From Bacteroidales bacterium (GTDB lineage: Bacteria; Bacteroidota; Bacteroidia; Bacteroidales; UBA1715), in assembly GCA_016714605.1 (NCBI GenBank), contig JADKDL010000001.1, forward strand, positions 1 through 64,000: a stretch of DNA of 64,000 nucleotides, in the 5' to 3' direction. The translations under genes and the position numbers were made by a program. Shown in pieces: positions 48,301 to 56,025 of the stretch (the first letter of the stretch is position 1; every line of letters starts with the position of its first letter). Below the pieces are notes generated by a model, which ran no database searches, was not told the DNA's origin, and was given only the letters and a program-made list of their open reading frames with translations.

Positions 48301-48631
48301 AAAGCAGCTAAATGAAATTTCTAAAATGTTGGAAAAGAATGAAACCGATATAATTAATAATAATATCACACCTCAAACACTTTTTAGACAAGATCAAATA
48401 ATTACACGTTTGCTTGAGTCAGAAAAAGCAGAAAGAGAAAGAGATTTAGATATAAAGCGAGAATCTGAGCAAGCTAAGGAGTTATATAGTAATCCGAAAA
48501 ATTTCTTTCAAAACACTGAAGAAAAGGATAAAGTTTTTAATGAAAATTTATTTAAACCGACAATTAAGTTACATAATTTTTACAAAAAAAAATATGAACA
48601 GTATATGTTAAATATCTCTAATATTAAATAG
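45323..48631 (+). CDS. DUF4175 family membrane protein with long coiled coil
   Basis: A 1102-residue protein. Two or three membrane helices lie in the first 190 residues, followed by a beta-rich part and then about 550 residues of charged coiled coil (Leu-Lys-Glu-Glu heptads, about 490-900). The C-terminal part is rich in Gln and Met (QMQQQAAQKMSGQQQ, MTQMQQSMKDQLKKM). The layout matches DUF4175 proteins of Bacteroidota. The function is unknown; its constant position before an RsbW-like ATPase and ybeY is only contextual. It looks intact. Confidence 0.85.
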   Translation: MTKEYDILLHKLDTFIRRYYLNKCIRGIVISILIYLVYNALIFSVEYFSYLSVTFRTFLFYGSFVFFLIIFASFVLLPILNYFKLGKVIGYKTASKIISLHFPEVKDQLINVLELAQSGNQQNDLLIASIDQKILNLKPVPILNAINFKENFKYLKYYLFYVFLITPLLIFFPTMFVEGANRIVNHDKIFTPKPPFDFIIKNKTLTVKKGESLVLELLVDGNVIPDNVEINYGNYSFFMSKLNKNLFTYEFNNLNNSFNFSFSAGKYTSKSYTVSVFPIPSILNFSVSAQPPAYTNLSLPVLNNVGDIVVPEGTIISWNFETQDMKNLFFSFSDSTKIELDKEDFKYSLKKSFKKSTQYSLIAENQYFNSYEIIKYNITVIPDNFPEIAVVSIRDSLQFSNYYYKGIIKDDYGFTALKFILFNKQDSSQVLKVDVPFEKSSAEQEFYFTYDFSALQDIDEIEYIFQITDNDGVNGFKSTKSLPFFYKQPSHEEINEVTDSLSNNVNSNLQKSKSLSSEIENDLNNLKKKLLQENLSDWQKKELINEIAEKQKSLKNMLKQASDLNKMKNEVLNQNTQQQQDILDKQKQIEELLEKVMDKELDNLMKELQSLMENFDKTKLFKLSDDMKMSFEDLSEELDKNLEMLKKFEVEQDIQQSIQELKKLSEEFKELSESVKNKDKDELKNVDSLKSKLEEIQKEYKNAAEKNKDIKDPLQLDSFENEFEKLKQSISESKELLDSKKNSKASQSLKKNEEDTKSLSQMMQDMMDANAKKQSMEDIDNLRKILDNLITFSFKQEEIMNELRDVSSNNPKFPQVAKKQNILKENFEIIDDSLSALAGRVPAINSLISSEVLKVKKNLVNTIDAIEQMQKGNATRRQQEILTSVNNLSLLLSDILKQMQQQAAQKMSGQQQCQNPSQGNQGKPSFQQMTQMQQSMKDQLKKMIEQMKQPGGTKPGQEGSMGKQMGQMLAKQQMFKDMISKMMNENSLSPETVKQLNEISKMLEKNETDIINNNITPQTLFRQDQIITRLLESEKAERERDLDIKRESEQAKELYSNPKNFFQNTEEKDKVFNENLFKPTIKLHNFYKKKYEQYMLNISNIK

Positions 48632-48763
48632 ATTTGCAATTGATTGAGATAGTTTTATTTATGCTTTTTTATTAGTTTTTAATTTCAATAGTTTTAGTTC
48701 GATTAATAATTTTAGTTCATTGCCAAATAGATTATATTATTTACATTATATAAAAAGATAATA

Positions 48764-49156
48764 ATGAAATTACAAATTTCCTCATCATTAGATAATTTGA
48801 TTGAAGTTGAAAAAGAAATTGATGGACTGTCTGATAAGCTTAAACTCAATTCAGATGTCTATGCAAATATTTTAGTTGCTGTAACGGAAGCCGTTAAAAA
48901 TGCAATAATTCATGGAAACAAACTAAATCAAAACAAGGACGTTACAATTTCCTTTGAAAGTAATGACAAACATATCATCTTTACAATATCTGATTTTGGT
49001 GATGGTTTTGATTTTCTTACAATTCCAGATCCAACTTTGCCAGAAAATATTGAGAAAGAAGAGGGGAGAGGTATTTTTCTTATGAATTGCCTTGCCGATG
49101 AAGTTATTTTTAATGACAAAGGGAATGAAGTAAGTCTTAAATTTCATTTTAATTAA
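48764..49156 (+). CDS. RsbW/SpoIIAB-like ATP-binding regulatory protein
   Basis: A 130-residue stand-alone GHKL ATPase. The N-box is VTEAVKNAIIHGN (about 40-52), G1 is ISDFGDGFDF (about 75-84), and the ATP-lid G2 is EGRGIFLMNCLADEV. This is the serine-kinase anti-sigma type used in partner switching with an STAS antagonist and a PP2C phosphatase. No antagonist, phosphatase or sigma factor gene lies next to it; the neighbours are DUF4175 and ybeY. It could therefore act on an unlinked partner. Confidence 0.88.
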   Translation: MKLQISSSLDNLIEVEKEIDGLSDKLKLNSDVYANILVAVTEAVKNAIIHGNKLNQNKDVTISFESNDKHIIFTISDFGDGFDFLTIPDPTLPENIEKEEGRGIFLMNCLADEVIFNDKGNEVSLKFHFN

Positions 49157-49165
49157 TTTTTAGTT

Positions 49166-49588
49166 GTGATAAATTTCTTTTCTGAAGATGTTAGAATGCC
49201 TATTTTAAAGAAAGAGGCTATTAATAAAATATTGTTGTTAATTATTAGTGATAAAGAATTTGAATTAGATTATATAAATATTATTTTCTGTTCTGATGAA
49301 TATTTATTAAACATTAATAAAGAATATTTATCTCATGATTATTTTACTGATATTATAACCTTTGATTATAGTGAAACTACTATAAGTTCTGACATATTTA
49401 TTAGTCTAGATAGAATAAAAGAAAATTCTAATGAATTAAAAATTTCATACAAATCTGAACTTTATAGAGTAATAATACATGGAGTTTTACATTTAGTAGG
49501 ATATGATGACACCTCCGATATTGAGAAAAAAGAGATGACTAGTATGGAAGATTTCTATCTTGATAAATTGCAACCCTACCTATCTTAA
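49166..49588 (+). CDS. ybeY: rRNA maturation endoribonuclease YbeY
   Basis: A 140-residue YbeY/UPF0054 protein acting in 16S rRNA 3' maturation and ribosome quality control. The motif is RVIIHGVLHLVGYDDTSD: His105 and His109 are kept, while the usual third zinc His (H in GYDH) is Asp. Other Bacteroidota YbeY proteins show similar changes, as far as I recall. It appears to start with GTG at 49166, nine bases after the ATPase gene. mnmG follows after 26 bases. Confidence 0.9.
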   Translation: MINFFSEDVRMPILKKEAINKILLLIISDKEFELDYINIIFCSDEYLLNINKEYLSHDYFTDIITFDYSETTISSDIFISLDRIKENSNELKISYKSELYRVIIHGVLHLVGYDDTSDIEKKEMTSMEDFYLDKLQPYLS

Positions 49589-49614
49589 ATTGAAAATTTA
49601 AATATCTGTTTTTC

Positions 49615-51492
49615 ATGTTGCAAAATTATGATGTTATTGTTGTTGGTGCCGGACACGCTGGTTGCGAGGCTGCGGCTGCAGCTGCAAATATGGGCTCTAA
49701 AGTACTTTTAGTGAGTATGGACATGACTAAATTTGCTTCTATGTCTTGTAATCCAGCTGTTGGAGGAATTGCAAAAGGTCAGATCGTTAGAGAAATTGAT
49801 GCGCTTGGTGGATACATGGGAATAGTAACTGATGCATCAATGATTCAGTTTAAAATGTTAAACAAATCAAAAGGACCCGCAATGTGGAGTCCGAGGGCAC
49901 AATGCGACAGATTTATATTTACAGCTAAATGGAGAGAGGTACTAGAATCTATTCCCAATCTTGATTTTTGGCAAGACACTGTAAAAAGTCTCATCTTCGA
50001 AGGTAATAGGATTATTGGAGTAATTACAGCTTTCAATATTAAAATTTATTCAAAAACGGTAGTACTTACTAATGGTACTTTTTTGAATGGACTTATGCAT
50101 ATAGGGAAGTCTAGTGTAGAAGGTGGTCGTTCATCAGAACCATCATCTTATAATCTTTCTGATCAGCTTATAGAACAATTTGGTTTTACCGTTGGTAGAA
50201 TGAAAACTGGAACACCAGCAAGAATAGATGGTAGAACAATAGATTTTTCTAAATGCGTAGAGCAACCAGGAGATGATGAAATAAGAACATTTACTTTTCT
50301 ACCAGGTGAGTATAGACCTTTACCCCAAAGAAGTTGTTGGTCTACCTATACAAACGAGATTGCTCATGAAATTTTGAAAGAAGGATTTGATGATTCACCT
50401 TTGTTTAATGGAACAATTAAAAGTGTTGGACCAAGATATTGTCCAAGCATTGAAACAAAATTACATACTTTTGCCGATAAAAATAGGCATCAACTATTTT
50501 TAGAACCCGAAGGACTAAATACTATTGAGTATTACATAAATGGTTTTTCATCTTCATTACCTGCCGATATTCAATTAAAAGCTCTGAAGAATATTTACGG
50601 ACTTGAAAATGTTAAAATATTCAGACCTGGTTATGCAATTGAATACGATTTTTTTAATCCTACTCAACTAAAAGCAACTTTAGAAACTAAGCTTGTATCA
50701 AATCTTTTTTTTGCTGGTCAAATAAATGGAACTACCGGTTATGAAGAAGCAGGAGCACAAGGTTTAATTGCTGGTATGAATGCACATCTAAATGCTCACG
50801 AAAAAAATTCGTTCACTCTTGGAAGAGATGAAGCCTACATAGGAGTGTTGATTGATGATTTAATTACAAAAGGAGTAGATGAACCATACAGAATGTTTAC
50901 ATCTAGAGCTGAATTCAGAATATTATTAAGGCAAGATAATGCCGATTTAAGGCTTACGGAGAAATCGTATAAAATTGGTTTGGCTAATGATTCTAGATAC
51001 AAAAGTACTATGACTAAGTATGAGAATCTTGATGTAATTTGTGATTTTATTGATAAATTAAGTGTAAAACCCGAAGTTGTAAATCCGGTACTTTTAGAAG
51101 TTGATAGTTCACCAATAAAACAAGCAGTGAAGCTGAATAGTCTTTTACCAAGACCTAATATTGAAATTGAACAATTTTTCGATGTTTTATCTGAATTGAA
51201 AAACCAGTTTTCTAATCCAAATTTCGATTTACCAATATACCTTGAGTCAGTTAATGTAAAGTATAAATACTCTGGGTATATTGAAAAAGAAAAGCAACTT
51301 GCTGAAAAGATTACAAGATTAGAATATGTTAAGTTACGATCCGATCTTGATTACCATATTATACCATCGTTGACAATAGAAGCTAGGCAGAAGCTTTGCG
51401 ATGTGAGACCTGAGAATATTGGTCAAGCATCAAGGATTTCAGGTATTTCTCCAGCAGATATTAATGTTCTTTTGATTTATTTAGGCAGATAG
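49615..51492 (+). CDS. mnmG: tRNA uridine 5-carboxymethylaminomethyl modification enzyme MnmG (GidA)
   Basis: A 625-residue FAD enzyme that with MnmE installs the cmnm5 group on wobble U34. It has the dinucleotide motif VIVVGAGHAGCEAA (11-16 glycines), MSCNPAVGGIAKGQIVREIDALGG, GTFLNGLMHIG, the NGTTGYEEAGAQGL block and the helical C-terminus (ISGISPADINVLLIYLG). Length is standard. Two parS-like sites follow at once. In many bacteria gidA lies near the replication origin and the par genes. Confidence 0.97.
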   Translation: MLQNYDVIVVGAGHAGCEAAAAAANMGSKVLLVSMDMTKFASMSCNPAVGGIAKGQIVREIDALGGYMGIVTDASMIQFKMLNKSKGPAMWSPRAQCDRFIFTAKWREVLESIPNLDFWQDTVKSLIFEGNRIIGVITAFNIKIYSKTVVLTNGTFLNGLMHIGKSSVEGGRSSEPSSYNLSDQLIEQFGFTVGRMKTGTPARIDGRTIDFSKCVEQPGDDEIRTFTFLPGEYRPLPQRSCWSTYTNEIAHEILKEGFDDSPLFNGTIKSVGPRYCPSIETKLHTFADKNRHQLFLEPEGLNTIEYYINGFSSSLPADIQLKALKNIYGLENVKIFRPGYAIEYDFFNPTQLKATLETKLVSNLFFAGQINGTTGYEEAGAQGLIAGMNAHLNAHEKNSFTLGRDEAYIGVLIDDLITKGVDEPYRMFTSRAEFRILLRQDNADLRLTEKSYKIGLANDSRYKSTMTKYENLDVICDFIDKLSVKPEVVNPVLLEVDSSPIKQAVKLNSLLPRPNIEIEQFFDVLSELKNQFSNPNFDLPIYLESVNVKYKYSGYIEKEKQLAEKITRLEYVKLRSDLDYHIIPSLTIEARQKLCDVRPENIGQASRISGISPADINVLLIYLGR

Positions 51493-51507
51493 GTTCCACG
51501 TGAAACC
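51492..51507. promoter_or_regulatory. parS-like site 1 (variant ends)
   Basis: GGTTCCACGTGAAACC shares the 14-base core GTTCCACGTGAAAC with site 2; the outer pair is G-C in place of T-A. It begins on the last base of the mnmG stop and precedes a CTGTC-T8 tract, so it might also form a weak terminator stem. Confidence 0.6.
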
Positions 51508-51518
51508 TGTCTTTTTTT

Positions 51519-51534
51519 TGTTCCACGTGAAACA
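51519..51534. promoter_or_regulatory. parS-like site 2 (canonical)
   Basis: TGTTCCACGTGAAACA is an exact match to the known ParB site consensus TGTTNCACGTGAAACA. It lies 27 bases downstream of site 1 and seven bases before the M16 peptidase start. parS sites nucleate ParB loading for chromosome segregation and cluster near the origin in many bacteria. ParB itself is not in the window. Confidence 0.72.
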
Positions 51535-51540
51535 TATAGT

Positions 51541-52752
51541 ATGAAGATAGATATTTTAGAGAATGGCATTAGATGCGTGGGTCAGTATGTTGATTCAAAT
51601 GTAGTGCATTTTGGGTTTTTTGTAGGTTCTGGTTCAAGAAATGATTTTATTCAGTTTTCTGGTTTAGCTCATCTTGTAGAACATATGTTGTTTAAAGGAA
51701 CAGTGTCAAGAACAGCTTTGCAGATAGTAGAGGTGATTGAAGGTTGTGGGGGTGAAATAAATGCATATACTTCAAAAGAAGATACTTTTATTTATGTTGT
51801 GGTCCCTAAAGATTTTTTGTTCGATGCAATTGATGTCTTGGTGGATTTACTTCAAAATTCTCTTTTTGAAGATAGCGAATTGGTGAAAGAAAAAGAGGTT
51901 GTTTTAGATGAGATTTCTTTTTACCAGGATTCACCATCGGAGTTGATATTTGATGAATTTGATGAGTACTTTTTTTCTAGTTCAAACTTGTGTAGTTCTG
52001 TACTTGGACGACCTAAATTAGTAAAAAAGATTACCAGAGATGATGTTTGTGCTCACGTTGCCAGGAATTATACAGCAGATAATTTGGTTTTTTCTTTTGT
52101 TGGTTCAACTTCATTTGATGCTGTTTTAGAAAGGTTAAACAAAAGCTTTAAAAGTATTACTTTAACTTCGCAAAAAAATGTAAATCCAAAGCCAATTGTT
52201 TCTACTTTTAATAAAAAAGTTAACAAAAAAACTTCTCAAGCACATGTATTATTAGGTTCAGAAGCATATTCGCTTTTTGATGAAAAGAAAACAACTATGC
52301 ATATTTTAAATACCATTATTGGTGGTGGAAGTTTTAATTCTCTGCTTAATCTTAAATTGCGTGAAGAAAACGGTCTGACTTATAACGTAGATTCTTCTTT
52401 TTCTTCTTTTACCGATGTGGGTATGTTTAATATTTATTTTGGCGTTGATAAATCAAAAATTTCAAATTGCCTTGATATTATTTATTCTATCTTTAAATCT
52501 ATTAATAATGGATATGTAAATGAGGAAGTTTTGCAGAAATTTAAAACTCAAATTATTGGTTCTTTGTCTATTTCTTTAGATAATAAAAATTCTCAAATGA
52601 TGAGAAATGCAAAAAATCTTTATTATCATAATAAATTTGAACCATTTGAGACCTTGTATAAAAAAATAAATTCTGTGTCTGTATCAGATATTCTTTTGGT
52701 TGCTCATGAGGTTTTAGATATTGATAAATTTTCACAGCTAATTTATGAATAG
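51541..52752 (+). CDS. M16 family zinc peptidase
   Basis: A 403-residue processing-peptidase-like protein. The inverted zinc motif is GLAHLVEHMLFKG (His44, Glu47, His48) with the third ligand Glu124 in VVLDEISFY, spaced as the family requires. The second half is the non-catalytic M16 domain (LLGSEAYSLFD, GGGSFNSLLNLKLREENGLTY). No signal peptide is evident. Substrates of these single-chain enzymes are generally unknown. It overlaps the O-methyltransferase gene by eight bases. Confidence 0.92.
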   Translation: MKIDILENGIRCVGQYVDSNVVHFGFFVGSGSRNDFIQFSGLAHLVEHMLFKGTVSRTALQIVEVIEGCGGEINAYTSKEDTFIYVVVPKDFLFDAIDVLVDLLQNSLFEDSELVKEKEVVLDEISFYQDSPSELIFDEFDEYFFSSSNLCSSVLGRPKLVKKITRDDVCAHVARNYTADNLVFSFVGSTSFDAVLERLNKSFKSITLTSQKNVNPKPIVSTFNKKVNKKTSQAHVLLGSEAYSLFDEKKTTMHILNTIIGGGSFNSLLNLKLREENGLTYNVDSSFSSFTDVGMFNIYFGVDKSKISNCLDIIYSIFKSINNGYVNEEVLQKFKTQIIGSLSISLDNKNSQMMRNAKNLYYHNKFEPFETLYKKINSVSVSDILLVAHEVLDIDKFSQLIYE

Positions 52753-53383
52753 TTCAAAAGATTTAGATGCTTATGTAATTGAGCATTCTAGTGAATTACC
52801 CGATTTTTTATTAGAGCATATAAAAAATGTAAATCTGAGAACTACTAAACCTCGTATGCTTTCCGGATATATTCAAGGTCTGTTTTTGAAAATGATAGTT
52901 CAAATGATCAAACCAAAGCGTATTCTTGAAATAGGAACATTTACCGGATTTTCTGCTTTGTGCTTTGCCCTTGGTTCTGATAAGGATTGTATTATCGATT
53001 CAATTGAAATAGATGAAGAAATGCAAGATTTTATTGCAAGTAATATCGATAAAGCTGGATATAAAAATAAGATAAATGTCATTTTTGGAGATGCTCTTTC
53101 AATAATTCCATGTTTAGATAATGTCTATGATTTGGTTTTTATTGATGCTAATAAAAGAAATTACATAGAGTATTATGATCTTGTTTTTGATAAAGTTTCA
53201 TCTGGTGGAATTATTTTAGCCGATAATGTGCTATGGGACGGACATGTTTTAAATCCCGATAAAGCTAACGATTCTCAAACCCAAAGTATTATGGCATTTA
53301 ATAAAATGATTGCTTTAGATGCAAGGGTCGAAAAATTATTGTTGCCTTTACGTGATGGATTGTTTTTAATTAGAAAAAAATAA
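52745..53383 (+). CDS. SAM-dependent O-methyltransferase
   Basis: A 212-residue class I methyltransferase of the caffeoyl-CoA/catechol O-methyltransferase family. It has KRILEIGTFTGFSALCFA (SAM motif I), IDSIEIDEE, DLVFIDANKRNYIEYYDL (metal-binding Asp block) and GGIILADNVLWDG. This set is typical of bacterial Mg-dependent O-methyltransferases. The substrate is unknown. It is probably co-transcribed with the M16 peptidase. Confidence 0.91.
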   Translation: MNSSKDLDAYVIEHSSELPDFLLEHIKNVNLRTTKPRMLSGYIQGLFLKMIVQMIKPKRILEIGTFTGFSALCFALGSDKDCIIDSIEIDEEMQDFIASNIDKAGYKNKINVIFGDALSIIPCLDNVYDLVFIDANKRNYIEYYDLVFDKVSSGGIILADNVLWDGHVLNPDKANDSQTQSIMAFNKMIALDARVEKLLLPLRDGLFLIRKK

Positions 53384-53655
53384 TTATTTTTATTTTTTAA
53401 TATATGAATCAATTTCGTTTAGTTAGTGAAAGTAGTCTTCGACTCCGCTCAGCCAACAGGCACTCTGAGCGAAGTCGAAGAGTAAGACATAAAACAGAAG
53501 AAAAAATATTTGCTTATGTAATCGACATTGATATATGAAATGTAATTAATATTAGCAAATAATACATCTACAGGTACATCTCTTCTTATACAAAAAGAAT
53601 AATTTTTCATGATGAAAGTTCTCTATGATAAATAAAACAATAAAATAAGCATCCT
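53384..53655. other. Gene-free spacer with a dispersed inverted repeat
   Basis: This AT-rich spacer holds one GC-richer inverted repeat at 53436-53481 and no gene. It may separate the peptidase/methyltransferase unit from the secreted repeat protein gene. Confidence 0.5.
53436..53481. repeat. Inverted repeat of the CTTCGACT..CTCAG dispersed type
   Basis: The arms tcttcgactccgctcag (53436-53452) and ctgagcgaagtcgaaga (53465-53481) are reverse complements with one mismatch, separated by 12 bases. GC content exceeds that of the surroundings. The same CTTCGACT-CTCAG wording recurs as an intergenic repeat in many Bacteroidota genomes, from memory and not searched. The hairpin could also stop transcription. 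Confidence 0.6.
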
Positions 53656-54462
53656 ATGAAAATAATATTTATAGTTTTTTTTTACATTCTTTTCTTACCA
53701 TTTTTTTCTTTTACTCAAACCGTTCAGTGCGATGATTTAAATTTAATTGGTGGTAAAGCATATAATAGAGGTGTTTTGTTTACCGGAAGATGTTTAACAC
53801 TTTATGAAAATGGTAATAAGAAATCTGCTTGCGATTATTTTCAAGGTCTGAAAGAGGGTAAAGAAGAAACATTCTATGAAAGTGGTTCTTTAAAATCTAC
53901 ATCTCTTTTTTGTGAAGGTCAAATGCATGGAGATTGTTGCTATAATTTTTATCTTGAAGACGGTCAACTCAGGTCTACAATATCTTTTGAATATGGAGAG
54001 AGAATTGATATAATTCAATTTCATCCATATTATCTTTTTCCGGTAGTAGTTGGCGAAATAAATGGAACTATTAAACGTTCTCTTCTACAGAATAAAAGTA
54101 GTATAGAGGTGAAGCTGCTAAAAACATATTTTAAATATTTTGATGATAAAGGTAAGTTTGATTCAAAATATTCATTGAAAATTACAGATAATATGGATTT
54201 TGCAGGAGCAGGAGATATTAATTTTGTGACTTTTAGAATGACTTGTGAATTGCCAATTTCTGAAGAAAGAAATTCTATTTATGATCATCTTAAATTCAAT
54301 GGAAAAGCCAATGCTCCTAGTATGTCGCCTACAATGCTAGAAAATTTTACAAATACATTACTTACCAAATTTTCTCTTACAGAACTAGTGCTTTATAGAA
54401 GAGACGGAGTTAAAAATTATATGTGGATTCTACCCGGAAGAGAAGTTTTAGTAATTGACTAA
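53656..54462 (+). CDS. Secreted YwqK-repeat protein
   Basis: A 268-residue protein with a signal peptide (IFIVFFYILFLPFFSFTQ). Three or four YwqK/MORN-type repeats follow (TLYENGNKKSACDYFQGLKEG, TFYESGSLKSTSLFCEGQMHG). A different beta-rich domain occupies residues 120-268 (FRMTCELPISEERN and PTMLENFTNTLLTKFSLTEL) and I do not recognise it. It is related in repeat type to the broken gene at 33886-35422 but much shorter and intact. Function is unknown. Confidence 0.8.
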   Translation: MKIIFIVFFYILFLPFFSFTQTVQCDDLNLIGGKAYNRGVLFTGRCLTLYENGNKKSACDYFQGLKEGKEETFYESGSLKSTSLFCEGQMHGDCCYNFYLEDGQLRSTISFEYGERIDIIQFHPYYLFPVVVGEINGTIKRSLLQNKSSIEVKLLKTYFKYFDDKGKFDSKYSLKITDNMDFAGAGDINFVTFRMTCELPISEERNSIYDHLKFNGKANAPSMSPTMLENFTNTLLTKFSLTELVLYRRDGVKNYMWILPGREVLVID

Positions 54463-54578
54463 ATTTTTAAATTTAGTTAACATTTATTTTGTTTGTTTTT
54501 TAGTCTAAATATTGTAAAAGACTTATATTTAATATATTATATTTTTTTCAAAGTTATTTATCCCTTTTTTAATTAATT

Positions 54579-56000
54579 ATGTTTAGATATTTATTTTTCT
54601 TTGTTACAATTCTTTTTTTTATTTGTTCATGTAATAAAGATACCTTATTGACTGACTCAAGTGTTAAATTACAGTATTCTAATGATACAGTTTTTTTTGA
54701 TACAATTTTTACCGATACCGGTTCTCAAACTAAAGAATTATTAATTTATAATAATAATGATGGTTCAATAAAAATTGATAAATTATTTATTGATGTTACG
54801 CTTAATAATAGATATTTTCTTAATGTTAATGGAGTTTCTGGTACTGAGTTTAACGATATTATATTAGAGAAAAATGATAGTATTTATGTTTTTATTCAAA
54901 CAAAACTTGCAGAAAATGGTGTAGATACAATGCTTAAACACACCGATGCCATTGTCATTGAATATAATAATAATGCTGATTTGGTAAATGTTTTATCATG
55001 GGGGCAAGATGTAACTAAATTAATTGGAAAATCTGTAAATACTGAAACGTGGAACAGTGTTAAACCTTATTATATATTTGATTCATTGGTTATTAACGAA
55101 GGTGAAACACTTACACTTGAAGCAGGTGTAAGATTATTTTTTACCTTTAATTCAAATCTTATTGTAAAAGGAAATCTTGTTGTAAATGGTACAAGAGAAA
55201 ATCCGGTTTATTTTTTGCCCGACAGAATGGAGCATAGAAGAAGTACATATCCGGGGAATTGGGGTAGTATTCAAATAAAAGAAACAAGTACTAATAATCA
55301 TTTTAGTTGGGCTGTAATTAAAAATGCTATTCATGGTCTTTATGTTTCGAAGTCTCAGCACAGAATAAACATTACATTAGAGAATACAAAAATAGAAAAT
55401 ATGTTTTATACCGGAATTTATGCTCCGAATTGTTCTGTTTATGCAACAAATTGTTTGTTTTCCAATTGTGCTCAATACATTATTGCTGCTATGGGTGGTA
55501 AACATTCATATATTCATTGTACTATAGGAAATGTAATTAATGTAACCGGAAATCTTAGATTTACGCCAAGTGTTTTAGTTTCTGATTATTATGTTGCTAA
55601 TAATGAACAAATTGAAACAGATTCTGTTACGTTTTTAAATTGTATAATAGTTGGTGATTATTCAACTGAAATAAAATTTGACAAAAAATTTTCTGAAGAT
55701 CTTCCTTGGCAAGCAAAATATAGTTTGTTGAAATGGAATGATAAAGACGGAGCATTTGATTCAAATAAATATCTTAATAATTGTTTTCAATACGATAGTG
55801 ACAGTTCTTTATTTGTAAATGGTAAAATAAATGATTTTCAGTTAGATACTCTTTCTCAAGCTATAAATAAGGCGGGTTTAATTGATAACTCGGTTTCGGA
55901 ATTTGATTTGAACGGAAAGAGCCGAAAAATTGATAGTAAACCCGACTGCGGTGCTTATGAATATTTTTATTCACCTCCGGTTCTTAAACCTACTGAATAA
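54579..56000 (+). CDS. Lipoprotein with right-handed beta-helix
   Basis: A 473-residue lipoprotein; the signal LFFFVTILFFICSC places the lipid cysteine at residue 18. An N-terminal beta domain (DTVFFDTIFTDTGSQTKELLIYN) is followed by a parallel beta-helix (LTLEAGVRLFFTFNSNLIVKGNLVVNGT, GIYAPNCSVYATNCLFSNC). It ends with a choice-of-anchor-like DCGAYEY segment. This set is common in Bacteroidota surface lipoproteins of unknown function. The following EEP gene is 25 bases away. Confidence 0.83.
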   Translation: MFRYLFFFVTILFFICSCNKDTLLTDSSVKLQYSNDTVFFDTIFTDTGSQTKELLIYNNNDGSIKIDKLFIDVTLNNRYFLNVNGVSGTEFNDIILEKNDSIYVFIQTKLAENGVDTMLKHTDAIVIEYNNNADLVNVLSWGQDVTKLIGKSVNTETWNSVKPYYIFDSLVINEGETLTLEAGVRLFFTFNSNLIVKGNLVVNGTRENPVYFLPDRMEHRRSTYPGNWGSIQIKETSTNNHFSWAVIKNAIHGLYVSKSQHRINITLENTKIENMFYTGIYAPNCSVYATNCLFSNCAQYIIAAMGGKHSYIHCTIGNVINVTGNLRFTPSVLVSDYYVANNEQIETDSVTFLNCIIVGDYSTEIKFDKKFSEDLPWQAKYSLLKWNDKDGAFDSNKYLNNCFQYDSDSSLFVNGKINDFQLDTLSQAINKAGLIDNSVSEFDLNGKSRKIDSKPDCGAYEYFYSPPVLKPTE

Positions 56001-56025
56001 TATTTTGTAAATTATTTATTATCAA

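Noticed and set aside
51492..51518. First parS-like site as a pure intrinsic terminator of mnmG
   Set aside because: The stem has an internal mismatch and would leave only a four-base loop; identity of the 14-base core with site 2 supports a binding site better.
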